The position numbers were made by a program, and so were the translations under genes. The notes under the pieces were generated by a model. The model was not told where the DNA came from. It saw nothing but the letters and a program-made list of their open reading frames with translations, and did not search any database. Shown piece after piece: positions 36,909 to 48,812 of a stretch of DNA of 64,000 bases. The DNA comes from Cryptomeria japonica (Eukaryota > Streptophyta > Pinopsida > Cupressales > Cupressaceae): positions 102,448,239-102,512,238 of the forward strand of contig NC_081413.1 of assembly GCF_030272615.1 (NCBI RefSeq). Direction: 5' to 3'. Every line of letters starts with the position of its first letter. Position 1 is the first letter of the stretch.

Positions 36909-39038
36909 AGACAATGAGATTTTAAGTGTTGTTTCAAAGAACAATAATGAAAATGCCCCAGACAATAACAATGACATATGCATGCCCCCTCGAGGAATTG
37001 GCTGGAAAAATCCAGAAAAGAGGCCAAGTGATCGATAAGAATGACAGAAGATGATAGGTTCGAACGGACTGCCAAGACTGACGGAAGAAATATTAGTAAG
37101 AAGAAATTAGATAGAGGATAGTTAGAGATGAAGGAAAACTTGCTTTCACAAATTCCCATAAGTAGGTGAGAACCTTTATTTATTGTAGCAAAGCGGATGC
37201 AGAGCATCATGGCATTGAAGGCCAGAGCTGAAACACAACCCCTTTTGCAAAAGACAGACACATCGCACACAAGGAATGAGTGAAGCATCCTAGGGTGCAT
37301 ACATCAAGGGTCGAGGTATGTGTGGCATTCACAAAGCGAACGTACTTATCACAGACACCCAATGATATAGCTGCCCCAATTTGTGACAAACATTCCACAA
37401 ACAACAAACACAACAAAAAAGGAAAGGGACCATGAACCATCCCAGTCACTCTAAATCACTCAGTGACATCATCGAGCAACATAGGAACATGATTGAAGCC
37501 AAAGATAAATCAGTACAAAAAATAAGACGCACAAATTCAACCAAGTCAAACAAACAGTTTGATCGTCATTGCCAAAGGTGGAAAACAAGAATGATCATGC
37601 TGTCTGGTGTCAGGGAATGCGGTACCCCATCTAAGACAGGACACAGTCTAGTTTCGAGTATACCACACCCTGTATAAGACCCATGATAATAGTGACAAGG
37701 ACAAATGATATTGATGTTGATTGATTGATATGACAATTTTGATCAATTTGAATGTCTGGTTTGATTGAAAAGTTCATCTGTTAACGCATGATTTTAGTTA
37801 AAGCACAATGTTGTAACATGTTATTTGTTTGTTGTCTACACAAATGTTTGATCAATTTGTCATTGGATGTATGCTCAGTGATCTGTCTATGCACAAAGGG
37901 ATCCATTTATTGACAAAATGCAAAATGCCAAAGGAATTGTTTTTGGATTTTGATGTTTTAAAATTTTTTTGTTTGTTTTTTCAAGACTTTATTCAATTTT
38001 CTAGGGATTTTTTCAGGACATTTTATGATTTTTTTTGAATTATTTCAGGACATTATTTGATTTTTGGGGATTTTTTCAGGACATTATTTGATATTTATGA
38101 TTTTTGCCCCCAGTGTCTAGCAAGGCAAGGAATATGACAGGTGGATAAATAGGCTTGCTGAAATGTTGGTGGATAGAAGGAAGATAAAGGCCTTTTATTA
38201 TAGAGACAATGGGACAAGCGACTGGATATGACAATGTAAAGCAGGAACATGGCATGAGGGACATGTCAAGAGGTTTTTTGAAACCATGTTTAAATTTTGC
38301 GTCCTTATGTCAGATCAAGATCAAGGAATGAAAAAGAGTGCATGGATAGTGATAAGATATGGATAGGATAAGCAAGACCAAGAATGGATAAGGGACATGG
38401 ATTGAAGGTCGGGGTAGGATACAGGATAGTGGCAGAAAGTTGCAATAAGCTAGGGAATATGGATGAAAGGTTATAATAAGCAAATGGATAAAGACCAAAA
38501 GCTATGATAGACTAAAAGATGCAAACAAGATGCATGATGCTCATGATGATCCTTAGCCTTGTCAAGATCAAAGGTGGAAAGAGGAAATGGACATGAGGGA
38601 CAATAGGATAATGGAGGAGTATGACATGGTATGATAGGATAATGAAGGGCAATAAGATATGAAGGAGGAAACCTGCCCCCAAATGTGGTGTGCAAGAAGT
38701 TCATGGATTATGCATGATGCCTGTTTGCCAGGTTTTCATCACGGTACTTGCCCAAGGTGCCTGTTTGCCAGGTTTTCACCAGTGGACGAATTATTTTTGC
38801 TTTAATTTTTTTTTTTTTTTTTGGATTTTGACATTTTCAATAGAAGATGGACACATGATAGGGGATGGAAGGAGGACTCAAACATCTTTTTGTTTGGATA
38901 TTAGCCTTGAAAAAAATGGACCATGACCTTTAAAAGTATGCTCAAAGACGTTGGTCGGATAAGGACATGGAAAATGAGATGAAACTAAGGCTAGGATTTA
39001 TGCAAAGGATGGAAAATATGCATTGGATAATGGATAGG
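36909..39038 (-). other. E5 3' untranslated part
   Basis: No protein domain is recognised. It contains a T-rich repeat of ttcaggacatt at about 38010-38095, a repeated gcctgtttgccaggttttca (about 38708 and 38760) and a T-run near 38810. Short frames are on both strands and look like chance. Confidence 0.55.
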
Positions 39039-41866
39039 TTATTGGAATAATTGGGCTTCACTGGATGGAAATGAAGGCAAGATCAACATTGGCACACACC
39101 TTGACGGGTGGTGGATTGATGGAGGAAAAATGGATCTCAGATTGTGAGATTTGGATGGAGGAATAACTTGGGATTTTGGGACATAAGGGCCCAAAATGGA
39201 TGAAGAAGGTGATGGAGGAACAAATTTGAGAGGGTTGGATGGAGGAATAGCAACTTTGGATGCCATTTTGGATGTTTCTTTAGGCTTTTGTGCTTCAAGG
39301 AGCTGCTTAGGGATCCACATGGTTTTTGATTTTTCATGCTTTTGTGGTTCATTGGAGTGCATTGCTTGTATAAGGGATTTAGGAACCCATATAGATTTTA
39401 AATTTTGTTTTTTAGAAATGGGCCTTTGTGACCTTTTGGATATATATTTTTCTTTATAGATCATATTTTTCTTTTCTTTGACATGTTGATTAGATTGGAC
39501 ATGTTGATCCTTGAATACATGTGGATTTTTAGACTTATGACTTTTATGCTTGGCATCCAAATTGCTTGGAGGGGGAAAGGAATGCATGGATGGATAAGAA
39601 TGAAGTGGAGGTCTTTTGCATTGATGAAATTTACTTAAGGATGTGTGCCTTTGCTGACCTTGCATAAAGGATGAAGGGATATAAGGACCTAAGATGGATG
39701 GAAAGTATGATGAGGAAGGTGTACATTTTGATTTTGAAGGGATGTTGGATTTAGTAGGGGTACCCACGCCTTGAGGAATTTCACTGAGGCCATGATCCTT
39801 AATATTTTCTTTAACATGAAGGGATTCTTGCTTATGGAGATCTACTCCTTTGCCTTTATGAATATCTTGACTTGTAGGATACTCTTTTCTTTGGGAAGAA
39901 GACGCAAGTCCATTATGAGGTGGATAAGATATGAGAGAAATAATGAGATCTTGAAGTGGATCAGATTGCACCAAAGTGGAAGAACCCATTATGCATGTTG
40001 AGGATTCATGAACATCTTGTACTGACACATTAGAATCATGAATGGGATTAGGATCATGAGGGGGACTAGGATTGTGTAGTGGACATGGTTCAATGACAGG
40101 CTCTTCAAGAGATGGAATGGGAAAAATAATGGGATCATCAAAAGAAATGCAATCTTGGGGTGTATATGGAGCATTAAGACACGAAGATGGAGGAACAAGT
40201 GGATCTGGTGGAGGATTTAAAGGAATAATTTGATCTTGACAAGGAGGAAGATCATTGGAATCCTCTTTAAAGGTGCTTTTCTCTTGACTTTTAATGGGAT
40301 CATCGGAAAGGATGGAAAGGATATCTTGATCTTTCTTAGGAAGTGGAATGCCAATGGGATTTGAAAGGACATTTTTTTCATGAAATGGAAGGGGAACGTT
40401 TGGGATTGGATGGATTGGGATATCTTGATCTTGCTCAGGGAATGGAGTGTCAATATTACTTTGGATAAGATGGACAAGGATAGGGGAATCATCGTGAGTG
40501 TCTGGGAACATGGGGTCCTGGTCAACAATTGGATGGGATGATAAGGTTTCAGGATCTTGATCTTGATCTATTTTAAGACACGTTTCTTCATGCTCTAAAT
40601 TATCCTCTTGACATGGGGTTGGACTTTGGATATGCATGGAGGATTCTAACAAGGGCTCAATGTTTTGGGATGAAGGAAATGCACTTTGAACATTTGTGAT
40701 GGATTCTGACAAGGAATCAATGCTTGAACATGAGGAAGAGGGACTTCGAATGGGGTCCTCTAAAATAGGTAATGGCAATAAAGTGCATGGTGGCATTGGG
40801 TCTTGTATTTAGGAAACATGACAAGGATGTGCATCATGAATTGGATTATCTTGGCAATCAATTATGGATAGCCCTTGGATAATTTCATCCTTGGGTGTAT
40901 TGTTTGATGAGGACAACATGGAAGGTTCTTGTGAAACTTCTAAAGGTGTAGGGATAGATGCCACTGGAGAGTCAATTTGTTTATGGGGGGATGAGGCATT
41001 GCTAGAAATAAGTGTATTATCTTGATCTTCCTCAAAGAACTCACTTGGTAATTTCCTTAAGATCCTTGCAATAAAGCCACCTTTCTTTCGAGGTCTTGAC
41101 ATAGTTGTATCTGGAATTTGAACTTGTTTGGAAAGGAGTTGGTTCTGGTCTGATGCCATGTTTTGATTTCGAACTAGATGTTTGACATGTTCAAAATATG
41201 GCTTGGTGCATGTTGCAAGTTTTGTTTTTGAATTTGTGATTGTAGTTGTTGACATTGATATGTTGGTTGAACTTGTTGATACTCCACCATTGGTTGAACT
41301 ATTTGTGGACATTGTATAGTTGGTTGGACATATTGTTGAAATTGGACCATTGGTTGTGTTGGTTGTATATGTTGGACCATTGGTTGTGTCTGTTGGAAAT
41401 GTTGAACAATTGGTTGTGATGGTTGAAAATCTGATTGATAGTAAACACCTTCTTGTTCTTGTTGTGAAGGCACATAATGTTGTTGTCTCTTTTCTTGAAA
41501 TTGTTTCATCATCTCTATTTGTGAGAGGAGATTTGGTATGTTTGATTGTTCAATAAGAGATCTTACATCAATTGGCTCACTATTTGGATTTCAACTTGGA
41601 AATTTTTTAAACATTTTGGACATTTGTGATCTATTCTTCTCAATGTTTTTCACCTTTTGTTCCAAAATCTCCTTTTCTTGAGCTAGTTTCTCCTCTAGTT
41701 TTTGTATTTGGAGCCCTGTTTCATCATAAAAAGTTTGACCAATATTGCCTTGTTGTTGGGTTGGATATAATTTTGATTGCCTTGGATTAAAATTCGATTG
41801 CATTATCGGTTGATACGTCAAACTTTGTTGCATCATTGGTGCTTGGAACCTCGTTTCAATAGACAT
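39039..41866 (-). pseudogene. E5 long ORF, unknown Gln/Pro/Ser-rich protein
   Basis: Reading starts at an ATG at 41866 (MSIETRFQAPMMQQ). A coiled coil (KLEEKLAQEKEILEQKVKNIEK) is followed by a stop at 41591, a Gln-rich QPMVQ repeat region, a frame change near 41180-41230, a basic patch (SRPRKKGGFIARILRKLP), and one TAA at 40809. A single open frame then runs from 40796 to 39039 (585 codons), rich in Pro/Ser/Asp with repeated motifs: SILGPY(I/V)P twice, and I/MW(V/I)PK.L(I/L).A twice. About 940 residues in all. No gag core, CCHC or pol motif was found. It may be a much-changed gag; function unknown. Confidence 0.65.
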
Positions 41867-43904
41867 GTCACTATGCAAATGCAATATTTTTTGGGATTTT
41901 TTTTTTTTGATTTTAAAAGGATGATGTATGATATGCAACTAAATGCAACCTAAATAAATGAAAATGCAATCTATGGCGAGAATGCAACCTATGTTTTTGT
42001 TGTTTTTAAAGATTTGGACAAGCTTTTTGAAATGCAACCCTAAAGACTCAACCTTGGGAAATTGGAATGAAGCCAAGACCTTAAAGGACAAAGGACCAAA
42101 TGACAATAGGACAAATTGACAATGTCGCACCTATATGCTTGGATACTAAGCTAGGTTTGACAAAATGATATTAATGAAAGGACAAATTTTAGACAAGGTC
42201 AAGACTCCCTAACAACAACTTAGGGTATCATCCAAAGTTTTGATTTTTCAAGTTTGACAAATCAAAATTTTGAGACTAAATGCAAGAAGGAAATGATTAT
42301 GACAATGACTTAGGATATGACATGAAAAAGATATAAGGATATGATATGACAAGATGACAATACAATGACAAGGATACACGAAGACCAATGACTTGGAATA
42401 TGCAAAATGCAACCTAGGCAAGACCTAATTTTAGCATGACAAGGATAATGCACGAATGTTACCTAAATGGAAATCTAGCTTGGATATGACAATGAAATGC
42501 AAACTTAGGGAAATGATTTTGAACCTAAGTGCAAAATGAGGATGCTTGAAATGAAAAGGACTAAAATGAAGTGAGATGACAGTATGCCCTAGGACCTAAG
42601 TTGGACTATGCAAAACCTAGCCTAAAGTGACATGAATTTTGAAACAAAGATATTCAATGTTTTGACAAGCCATGTTCAAATGTTGGATGAATACTTGGAC
42701 AAATTTGGACTTGTGTTTTGATTTTGTTTTGAGTTGAAGGTTGCTGATTTTGAAAATCCAAGTTGATTATGAGCACTTTTGAAAGTTTGTTTTTAATTTA
42801 ACCTTTGAAAATCACGGAAGACAAAATGTTTGTTTGACTTTGACTCAAGACAATCAAGCACATTTACAACAAATCCTATGGCTGGCAAGGACAATATCTG
42901 TTGAATCCTCTAACCATAAAATACAACACTTAGCTGGATAGCTAGACGCTTGGTAACACTAGCTCCCCCTTACAGTGCACTCACTTCTCAGGCATACCAA
43001 GCTTCGAGTTCAAGGGGAATCACTTCCCAAGAACTTGCTATATCTAACTAAGGAGTACATGAGAGGTGTCTTCGACACGCGCGTATCACAATGCCTGAGC
43101 CAACAGATAGAAGGATTTTGGCCTCTAAAAACAAGAGATTCTAGTAAGGGCATCCGTTCGGGTGGGTATTTATCCAGCGAATAAATTGTTGCAATACCAT
43201 TCCAACACCCGTTGTCTACAACTTTCATTGCATCCACAATTATTTAGAGTGGTTCAAAAGAGCTTGGCTTTAGCCCGTCACCACTTTGGGTCATTCCCTC
43301 TCACCAATGCCTATGTGAAGTGCCAGGCAAATCAGGAGGTAGGCCCAATTCTAAGGGTTAAAACATGCAATCAAACTAAAAGCAAACAAAGCATGCATGG
43401 TGTTCATTAACCTTTAAGAAACTAAATGTGCAACTACTTTAAAAATCACATGCAAGATGTTTTAATAAAATTCTTTGACCGCGTCCTGCATAAGATTTGT
43501 TAGTAGTTTCATTTTCATGTCTTCATCACATGTAACACCAAGGTGCTGCACAGAGAGTCAGTACCAAAGAAAAACCAGAATATACGAACAAAATGAAAAC
43601 AAAGTAATTTGCAAGTAAAAATATTGGTTTCACCTCTGTTTCTGGCCTTACATAGGCGCAGAATGTCTCAACACAGGCATAGAATGCCTTGACACAGGTG
43701 CAAAATGCCTTGACACAGGCGCACATCTCTTTGACACAGGCACAGATCTCTTTGACACAGGTGTAGGATGCCCTGACACAGGCGCAAAATGCTTTGACAT
43801 AGGCGTAGAAGTGTCCAAAAAGCTCTGAGTTGCCCTGTTTCTTCAGTTTTTCACCTGCAAATCAGCTCAAAAGCACTCAAAAACATGGTTAAGGGGTTAG
43901 TTCA
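41867..43904 (-). other. E5 leader
   Basis: About 2 kb between the primer-binding site and the ORF. It is rich in ATG-poor A/T sequence with repeated 'tgacaa' words, plus a 21-bp tandem repeat (43655-43800) near the 5' end. No protein is recognised. Confidence 0.5.
43655..43812 (-). repeat. 21-bp tandem repeat x7 in the E5 leader
   Basis: Units of the form gacacaggcgcaaaatgcctt recur in register, seven times with one partial at each end. The 21-bp period keeps frames open (heptapeptides), but no start or family supports coding. Confidence 0.85.
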
Positions 43905-43923
43905 CGTCAGGTTCACCAGAAAA
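43905..43923 (-). other. E5 primer-binding site (tRNA unidentified)
   Basis: On the minus strand, TGGTGAACCTGACGTGAAC starts five bases after the LTR. Beginning with TGG is as expected, but I cannot assign the tRNA. Confidence 0.5.
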
Positions 43924-45290
43924 TGTAGATAGGAATTTGGAATTCATCAAAGCAAATAGATATTAAACTAGCTCAACCACAAAAACTAGATTGCAATGAT
44001 AAGAAATCCTAATTACAATCAATAAAGGCACGAAGATGAAATAATACAATAAAAAGCAAACCAAAGCCTGTATCTCCTTCATTGTTCCTCCATTGTTCTT
44101 CTTTCACCTTCCAATTTGATGTTGTTCTCACCTACAAAGTGCATTTGCAAGTGGAAAGCAAATTATTGATGAAATTTGTAGCATAAGGTTACTCGAAAAT
44201 GTGATTGATTGATCCATGACTGAAGAAAATCATCCAATTTATAGACAAATTGGAGAGATGACAAGATTAGCATGAAGAGATTTGAAAGGAAATTTCAAAT
44301 CAAGAATGACAAATATGACAAATTATGACAAAATTGACATTTTCTATGCAAGATTGATTGATTGACAAATTATGACAAATTTGACATGCAAGGTTGATTG
44401 ATTGACAAATTATGACAAATTTGACAAAATTGAAATGCCATTGCCATGAAATTAGGGGAAATATTAGATAAATTGAAGAAAATAGGAGAAATAGAAAATT
44501 AGGAATTAGGAGAAATTAGTAAATTGGAAAATTGAGGGAAAAGATGAAATATAAATTAGGTGAATTAATTAATAGGTTTTCATCCATTAATTAATTCATG
44601 AAAAAGACCTAGGACTAAATAAATAGATTTATTTAACCCACAAAGAAGAAGAAAAGGATTAAATGATCAACTCATAAAACCCTAAAAATAAGAGGACAAG
44701 GAATTAGGTCAAGACAACAAGAAATTAATGTCAATTCAATCATGATTTTGATTGACAAAGGACCAATGCTGATAAATGATTGAGATTGGTTAACAAATTG
44801 ACCAAGATTGACAAAGAGATCAAATTGATAGGGGCCAATTGACGAGGAACAATGACTAATTGATCCAAATTGATATGATTGAAAAGGACAAGGATTGATG
44901 ACGAATCGATCGCAAAATGACAAGATTGACAAGGACAAAGATCAATGATGAATCGATCACAAAATGACGAGATTGACAAGGACAAGGATCGATGACGAAT
45001 CGATCGCAAAATGACAAGATTGACAAGCTAAAGATGATAAATGAGCACGCACCATGATGCGATAAGATAAAATCGACCAAAATCATGACTGAAGATTGCT
45101 ATCGACAAGACCAAATTCGAAAGCGATACAAAATGAGGAATGCAAAAGAAGGACCCGATGCTCACAAATGATAAAGATCAAGTGCGCAACATAGAAGAAA
45201 TGTTAATGCAACGCAAGAACCCTAAAATAAGGCAATGCACAAATGTTAAAGTATGACTCCGCAAGCGTTGACCATTTTTAGATGTCTACA
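43924..45290 (-). repeat. E5 5' LTR
   Basis: 1367 bp, the same length as the 3' LTR, starting tgtagatagg and ending gatgtctaca on the + strand. Followed by the second copy of the target cctat. Confidence 0.95.
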
Positions 45291-45490
45291 CCTATGATTT
45301 GGAATTGTATGCACTTGTCCAGTCACTTAGGAAATGGAGGCATTATTTGCTACCTGAGGAATTTGTGGTTTACACTGATAATCAAGGTCTTAGCTTTCTT
45401 AATTCTCAAGAAAAGTTAAACCATCAACATATCAAATGGGTAGAGTATTTGCAGTCATATACTTTTACCATCAAACACAAGAAATGATAA
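45291..45490 (+). pseudogene. E4 RNase H (3' part, after E5)
   Basis: Resumes after the target duplication as DLELYALVQSLRKWRHYLLPEEF, VYTDNQGLSFL and KWVEYLQSYTFTIKHKK, the second half of the Ty3 RNase H. It stays in frame with the part ending at 35526 if one copy of the target is removed. A TGA ends the piece at 45487. Confidence 0.9.
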
Positions 45491-46456
45491 TGTAATAAGG
45501 TAGCTGATGCATTGAGTAGGAGGTTACTAACAGTACAAGAAGTGCAACTCAAAAGCATTGGAGTGGATAGTTTCAAGAATTTGTATAAAGAAGCTAAAGA
45601 TTTTTCTGCTGCCTACAATGTTTGCCAAGAGTTTAGGAATCATTTTCATAGTGAATATGCAGATTTCACTTTGCAAGATGGACTTTTGTTCAAAGGAGGC
45701 CAACTTTGTGTACCCAGAGGGTCTATGAGAGAAAATTTGATGCAAGAAAAACACAATGGATGCTTGAGTGGACATTTTGGTTTGAATAAGACTTTGGAAC
45801 TTGTTTAAAGATTCTACTATTGGCCAAAGATGCAAAGGGATATCAGGAGATATGTGGAGCAATGTGTAATTTATCAAAGAGATAAGGGAACATCTTCTAA
45901 TATTGGACTGTATCAGCCTTTACCTATCCCAAACAGGCCATGGGAGTGTGTAAGTATGGATTTTGTTGTTGGTTTACCCAAGACCAAATCTAGATTTGAT
46001 AGAATCCATGTTGTCATAGATAGATTCAATAAAATGGCCCATTTTATTCCTTGTAAGGTGACTTATGATGCCAGTCATATTGCTCATTTGTTTTTCAAAG
46101 AGTTCATTAGGATTCATGGTTTACCCATCAATATAGTGTCAGATAGAGATACAAAATTAATTGGACATTTCTGGAGAACTTTATGGCAGAGATTGGGAAA
46201 TAACTTGTCTTTCAGCTCAGCATGCCATTCCCAAACGGATGGCCAAACAGAGGTGGTCAATATAACACTGAGGAACCTTCTTAGATGTTTGACAAAGGAG
46301 TATGGGAAAGCTTGGGATCAGATCATTCATCAAGCTGAATTTACTTACAATGAAAGTGTGAATAGATCAACCGGTAAGAGTCCTTTTGAAGTAGTTTATG
46401 GCCTTCATCCCAGAGGTGTTTTGGAGCTCAAAGAAATTGAGAAGATGGGACAATAG
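45491..46456 (+). pseudogene. E4 integrase
   Basis: N-terminal zinc finger: H...H present (HNGCLSGH) but the last Cys is Tyr (QCVIYQR). A TAA at 45806-45808 splits the finger. The core keeps its D-D-E: MDFVVGLPK, VSDRDTKLIGHFW and SQTDGQTEVVN. TYNESVNRSTGKSPFEVVYG follows. A stop at 46454-46456 precedes the C-terminal domain. Confidence 0.92.
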
Positions 46457-47043
46457 AGTGTACATGCTATTGACATGGCTCAGTCCATGAAGGAGATTCA
46501 TGAGCAAGTTCGACAAACTTTACTAGACAACTCTCAAAAAATCAAGGACAAAGTAGATGAAAAGAGAAGAGATGTACAATTTGCTGTTGGGGACTTGGTA
46601 ATGGTTCACTTGAAAAAAGTAAGGCTTTAAAAAGGTGTCCCTCGAAAACTTCAAATGAGGAGAATTGGACCTTGTAAGATCTTGGCCAAGTATGGAAACA
46701 ATGCCTACAAACTTGACCTACCCGGAGACATGGCTTTATCTCCTATTTTCAATGTTGTAGACTTGGTACCGTATAAGGGTACACTTCTAGAAGAATGTCA
46801 AATATATTTAGAGGTCTCACAGGCACTTTCAGACCTACCCTTACTGCCGGCAACCAGGCCACAAGTTGAAAAGGTGTTGGATTCACGAGCCTTCAAGAAG
46901 ACCAGGCATACCACCTATATGGAGCATTTAGTAAAATGGCAACATCTTCCATAATTTGAGGCCACTTGGGTCCCTGAGGCAGACTTTTCGAAGCTCAAAA
47001 TTACCTCCTCTGTGTTGCCCCATGGAGTCACTTTACTTCTTTC
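46457..47043 (+). pseudogene. E4 integrase C-terminus and chromodomain
   Basis: The GPY/F-type module reads VGDLVMVHLKKVR...RRIGPCKILAKYGNNAYKLDLP, then SPIFNVVDLVPYKG. A chromodomain follows (about 46865-46985): VEKVLDSRAFKKTR....YMEHLVKWQHLP, a stop at the usual Pro/Glu position, then EATWVPEADFSK. This makes the element a chromovirus. Chromodomains of this kind guide integration through histone marks. TAA stops occur at 46627 and 46952. Confidence 0.9.
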
Positions 47044-47045
47044 TC

Positions 47046-47054
47046 ATTGGGGGA
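47046..47054 (+). other. E4 polypurine tract
   Basis: attggggga just upstream of the 3' LTR start at 47058. Confidence 0.6.
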
Positions 47055-47057
47055 TTA

Positions 47058-48462
47058 TGGTGCAGGAGCACCCAGTTTTGGTTGCATTTTCAAAGTTTTC
47101 AACAATTTTGGTGTGATTAGGTTCAAGTGTGTGTTTTCTCAGTTTGAAATGGCATCTCATAAGTGAATCGGGATAACCTATTTTGATGAGTTAGCATTGG
47201 CTTGGAGCGGAGCCATTGGGTATCGACGGAAGTGGTTTTCAAGCTACCCTGACGACCCAATGAGCAAACATATGCGCGGAGTATTGTTATCGGCTATCGG
47301 GGAGAATGGTTTCTTGTTATCCTGTAGAATCGATAGGAAAGTGCTAGACAAGGAGAGAGTTGTCGGGTATCGGGAGGAGTGTTTTCTTGTTACCCCGATG
47401 ACTCTATAACTAGGCGCAAGTGGAGGAGGTTGACTTTGGAGACATCGGCCATGGGAAAAGCGCAATGTCATACTACCTGATGACTCGATGGAAAGTGCAA
47501 GGGGAAAGTGTGCAGATGTCGGTCATTGGTAGTTGTTCTGATATTACACTGAAGACACAACAGGAAGTGCGGAGCATAGAAAGTCAACATCAGCTATCGG
47601 ATGAAGGGATTTATTGCTATCTCGATGCCCGAAGGGAAAAGTGCAAACTTTGCAATGGGCATCGAAAGCCAAGTTATGAGGCTACGCCGATTACCGTTTT
47701 GAAACTGTTTTTCAGCTTGTAACTGTCTGTGTTTCACGATGGATGGAATGTTTAAAAGACCCAATGGGAATTTGTAAAAGGTTGGATGTTGGATGGTTGA
47801 ATACTATAGGAAATACATATAGTCTATTTTTTGGTTTTCTTTCACTATGTGTTGTACTGTCTTGTTTTGTTAAGTTTTTCATTACAGTTTTGTAATTTAG
47901 GTTTCCTTTTTGTTGTTCATTTCGGTGTTTTGAATTCACAGTGTAAATATGGATCTGTCTTGAACCTCCACCATGGGATCCACGTGGCCATTGGAGTTCT
48001 TCAGGAAGAGCCAAAAATGTACAGTAAGAGTAGAGAAGTAGTAGGAGGAAATCAGAAAATGGCAATCGCCATTTCTGCAAACTGGCCCTAAGCAAGCTTG
48101 GTGATAGTCCGACTAGTTGTCAGTAGTGTGAAGGAGATAACTTGTAGGGGAGGAATCTATTGAGAACTGGAAGGAGATCCAAAAGGCTATAAGCTCTGGA
48201 ACTTAGTCATTTTGTAACCGAAAGAAGAGAGTTTGCCAAACCAAACATGAAGGGTGGTTTTGCAAAGAGAGAGAGCAAGTGTTGGATGTCCTGCACCCCT
48301 GCAAGTATATAGTGAGCAATATTACCGTCTGAGCTTGAGGAAGGTGCAACAAGCAAACTATTGGTAGGGGAGTACTTAGGAGAAGACAATGGGCCCTAAT
48401 AGAGAATAGGATTACACCATCAAAGAACTCCAGTTGGTGGTAAATTAGGACTCTCCCTATCA
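47058..48462 (+). repeat. E4 3' LTR
   Basis: 1405 bp, begins tggtgcaggagc and ends ...ctccctatca, then the target ctttt. Shares the U3 repeat array and internal features of the 5' LTR, with one unit fewer. Confidence 0.93.
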
Positions 48463-48812
48463 CTTTTAGATCCATTGCTTTCCTTGAGCTTGTTAAGTAT
48501 GTAAAAATTTCCATCTGTTCTATGTGCATCAATAATTACTCTTCCATTTTTCTTGATATCACATCCTTTCTTATGGAATACCACATTTTATCCATTATCA
48601 CACATTTAACTGACACCTAGCAAATTGTGTTAGATCCCTTCAACATAGAAGACATTTTACATTGTCCTTCCATTATCAAAACTGAATGAACATTTTCCAA
48701 CTATGGTAGTCATGCCATTTGATCCAAATCTTACTGTTCATTTGCAAGTCTCTTTAATGAGAGAAATTTACTCGTCACCAGTCATGTGATTAGAATAACG
48801 TATTGGGATGTG
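48463..48812 (-). pseudogene. E3: copia protease-to-integrase linker (other side of E4)
   Basis: On the minus strand: SNHMTGDE, then FGSNGMTTIVGKCSF, NVFYVEGI.HNLLGVS.MCDNG, FHKKGCDIKKNGRVI and DGNFYILNKLKESNGSK. This is the standard stretch between the copia protease and the pre-integrase finger. It continues directly into SLMSQKDESWLWHKRLGH at 31140 once E4 and one target copy are removed. The protease DSG is not recognisable, and similarity ends near 48812. Confidence 0.85.

Larger units (their letters stand above)
35522..45295 (-). mobile_element. E5: non-autonomous LTR element with target duplication
   Basis: The element is 35527-45290 (9764 bp). The 5-bp target cctat is exactly duplicated at 35522-35526 and 45291-45295. 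Orientation is minus: a polypurine tract (AGAGGGGCAAAA, minus strand) directly precedes the LTR at 36893, and a TGG-starting primer-binding site follows the LTR at 43924. The 7.0-kb interior has a long Gln/Pro-rich ORF and no protease, RT, RNase H or integrase, so it must be mobilised in trans. LTRs are very similar, so insertion is the youngest in this stack. Confidence 0.9.
31141..48467 (+). mobile_element. E4: Ty3/gypsy chromovirus with target duplication
   Basis: The element itself is 31146-48462. The 5-bp target ctttt is duplicated exactly at 31141-31145 and 48463-48467. Gag-pol order is gag, knuckle, protease, RT, RNase H, integrase, chromodomain. After subtracting the nested E5 (plus one duplicated target) the element is about 7.5 kb, a normal chromovirus length. 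It interrupts the copia pol E3. Stops, a 16-bp duplication and active-site changes make it inactive. Confidence 0.93.

Noticed and set aside
43526-43726. Cys-rich minus frame (MCACVKAF-type heptads)
   Set aside because: A shadow of the 21-bp leader repeat, without start context or family.
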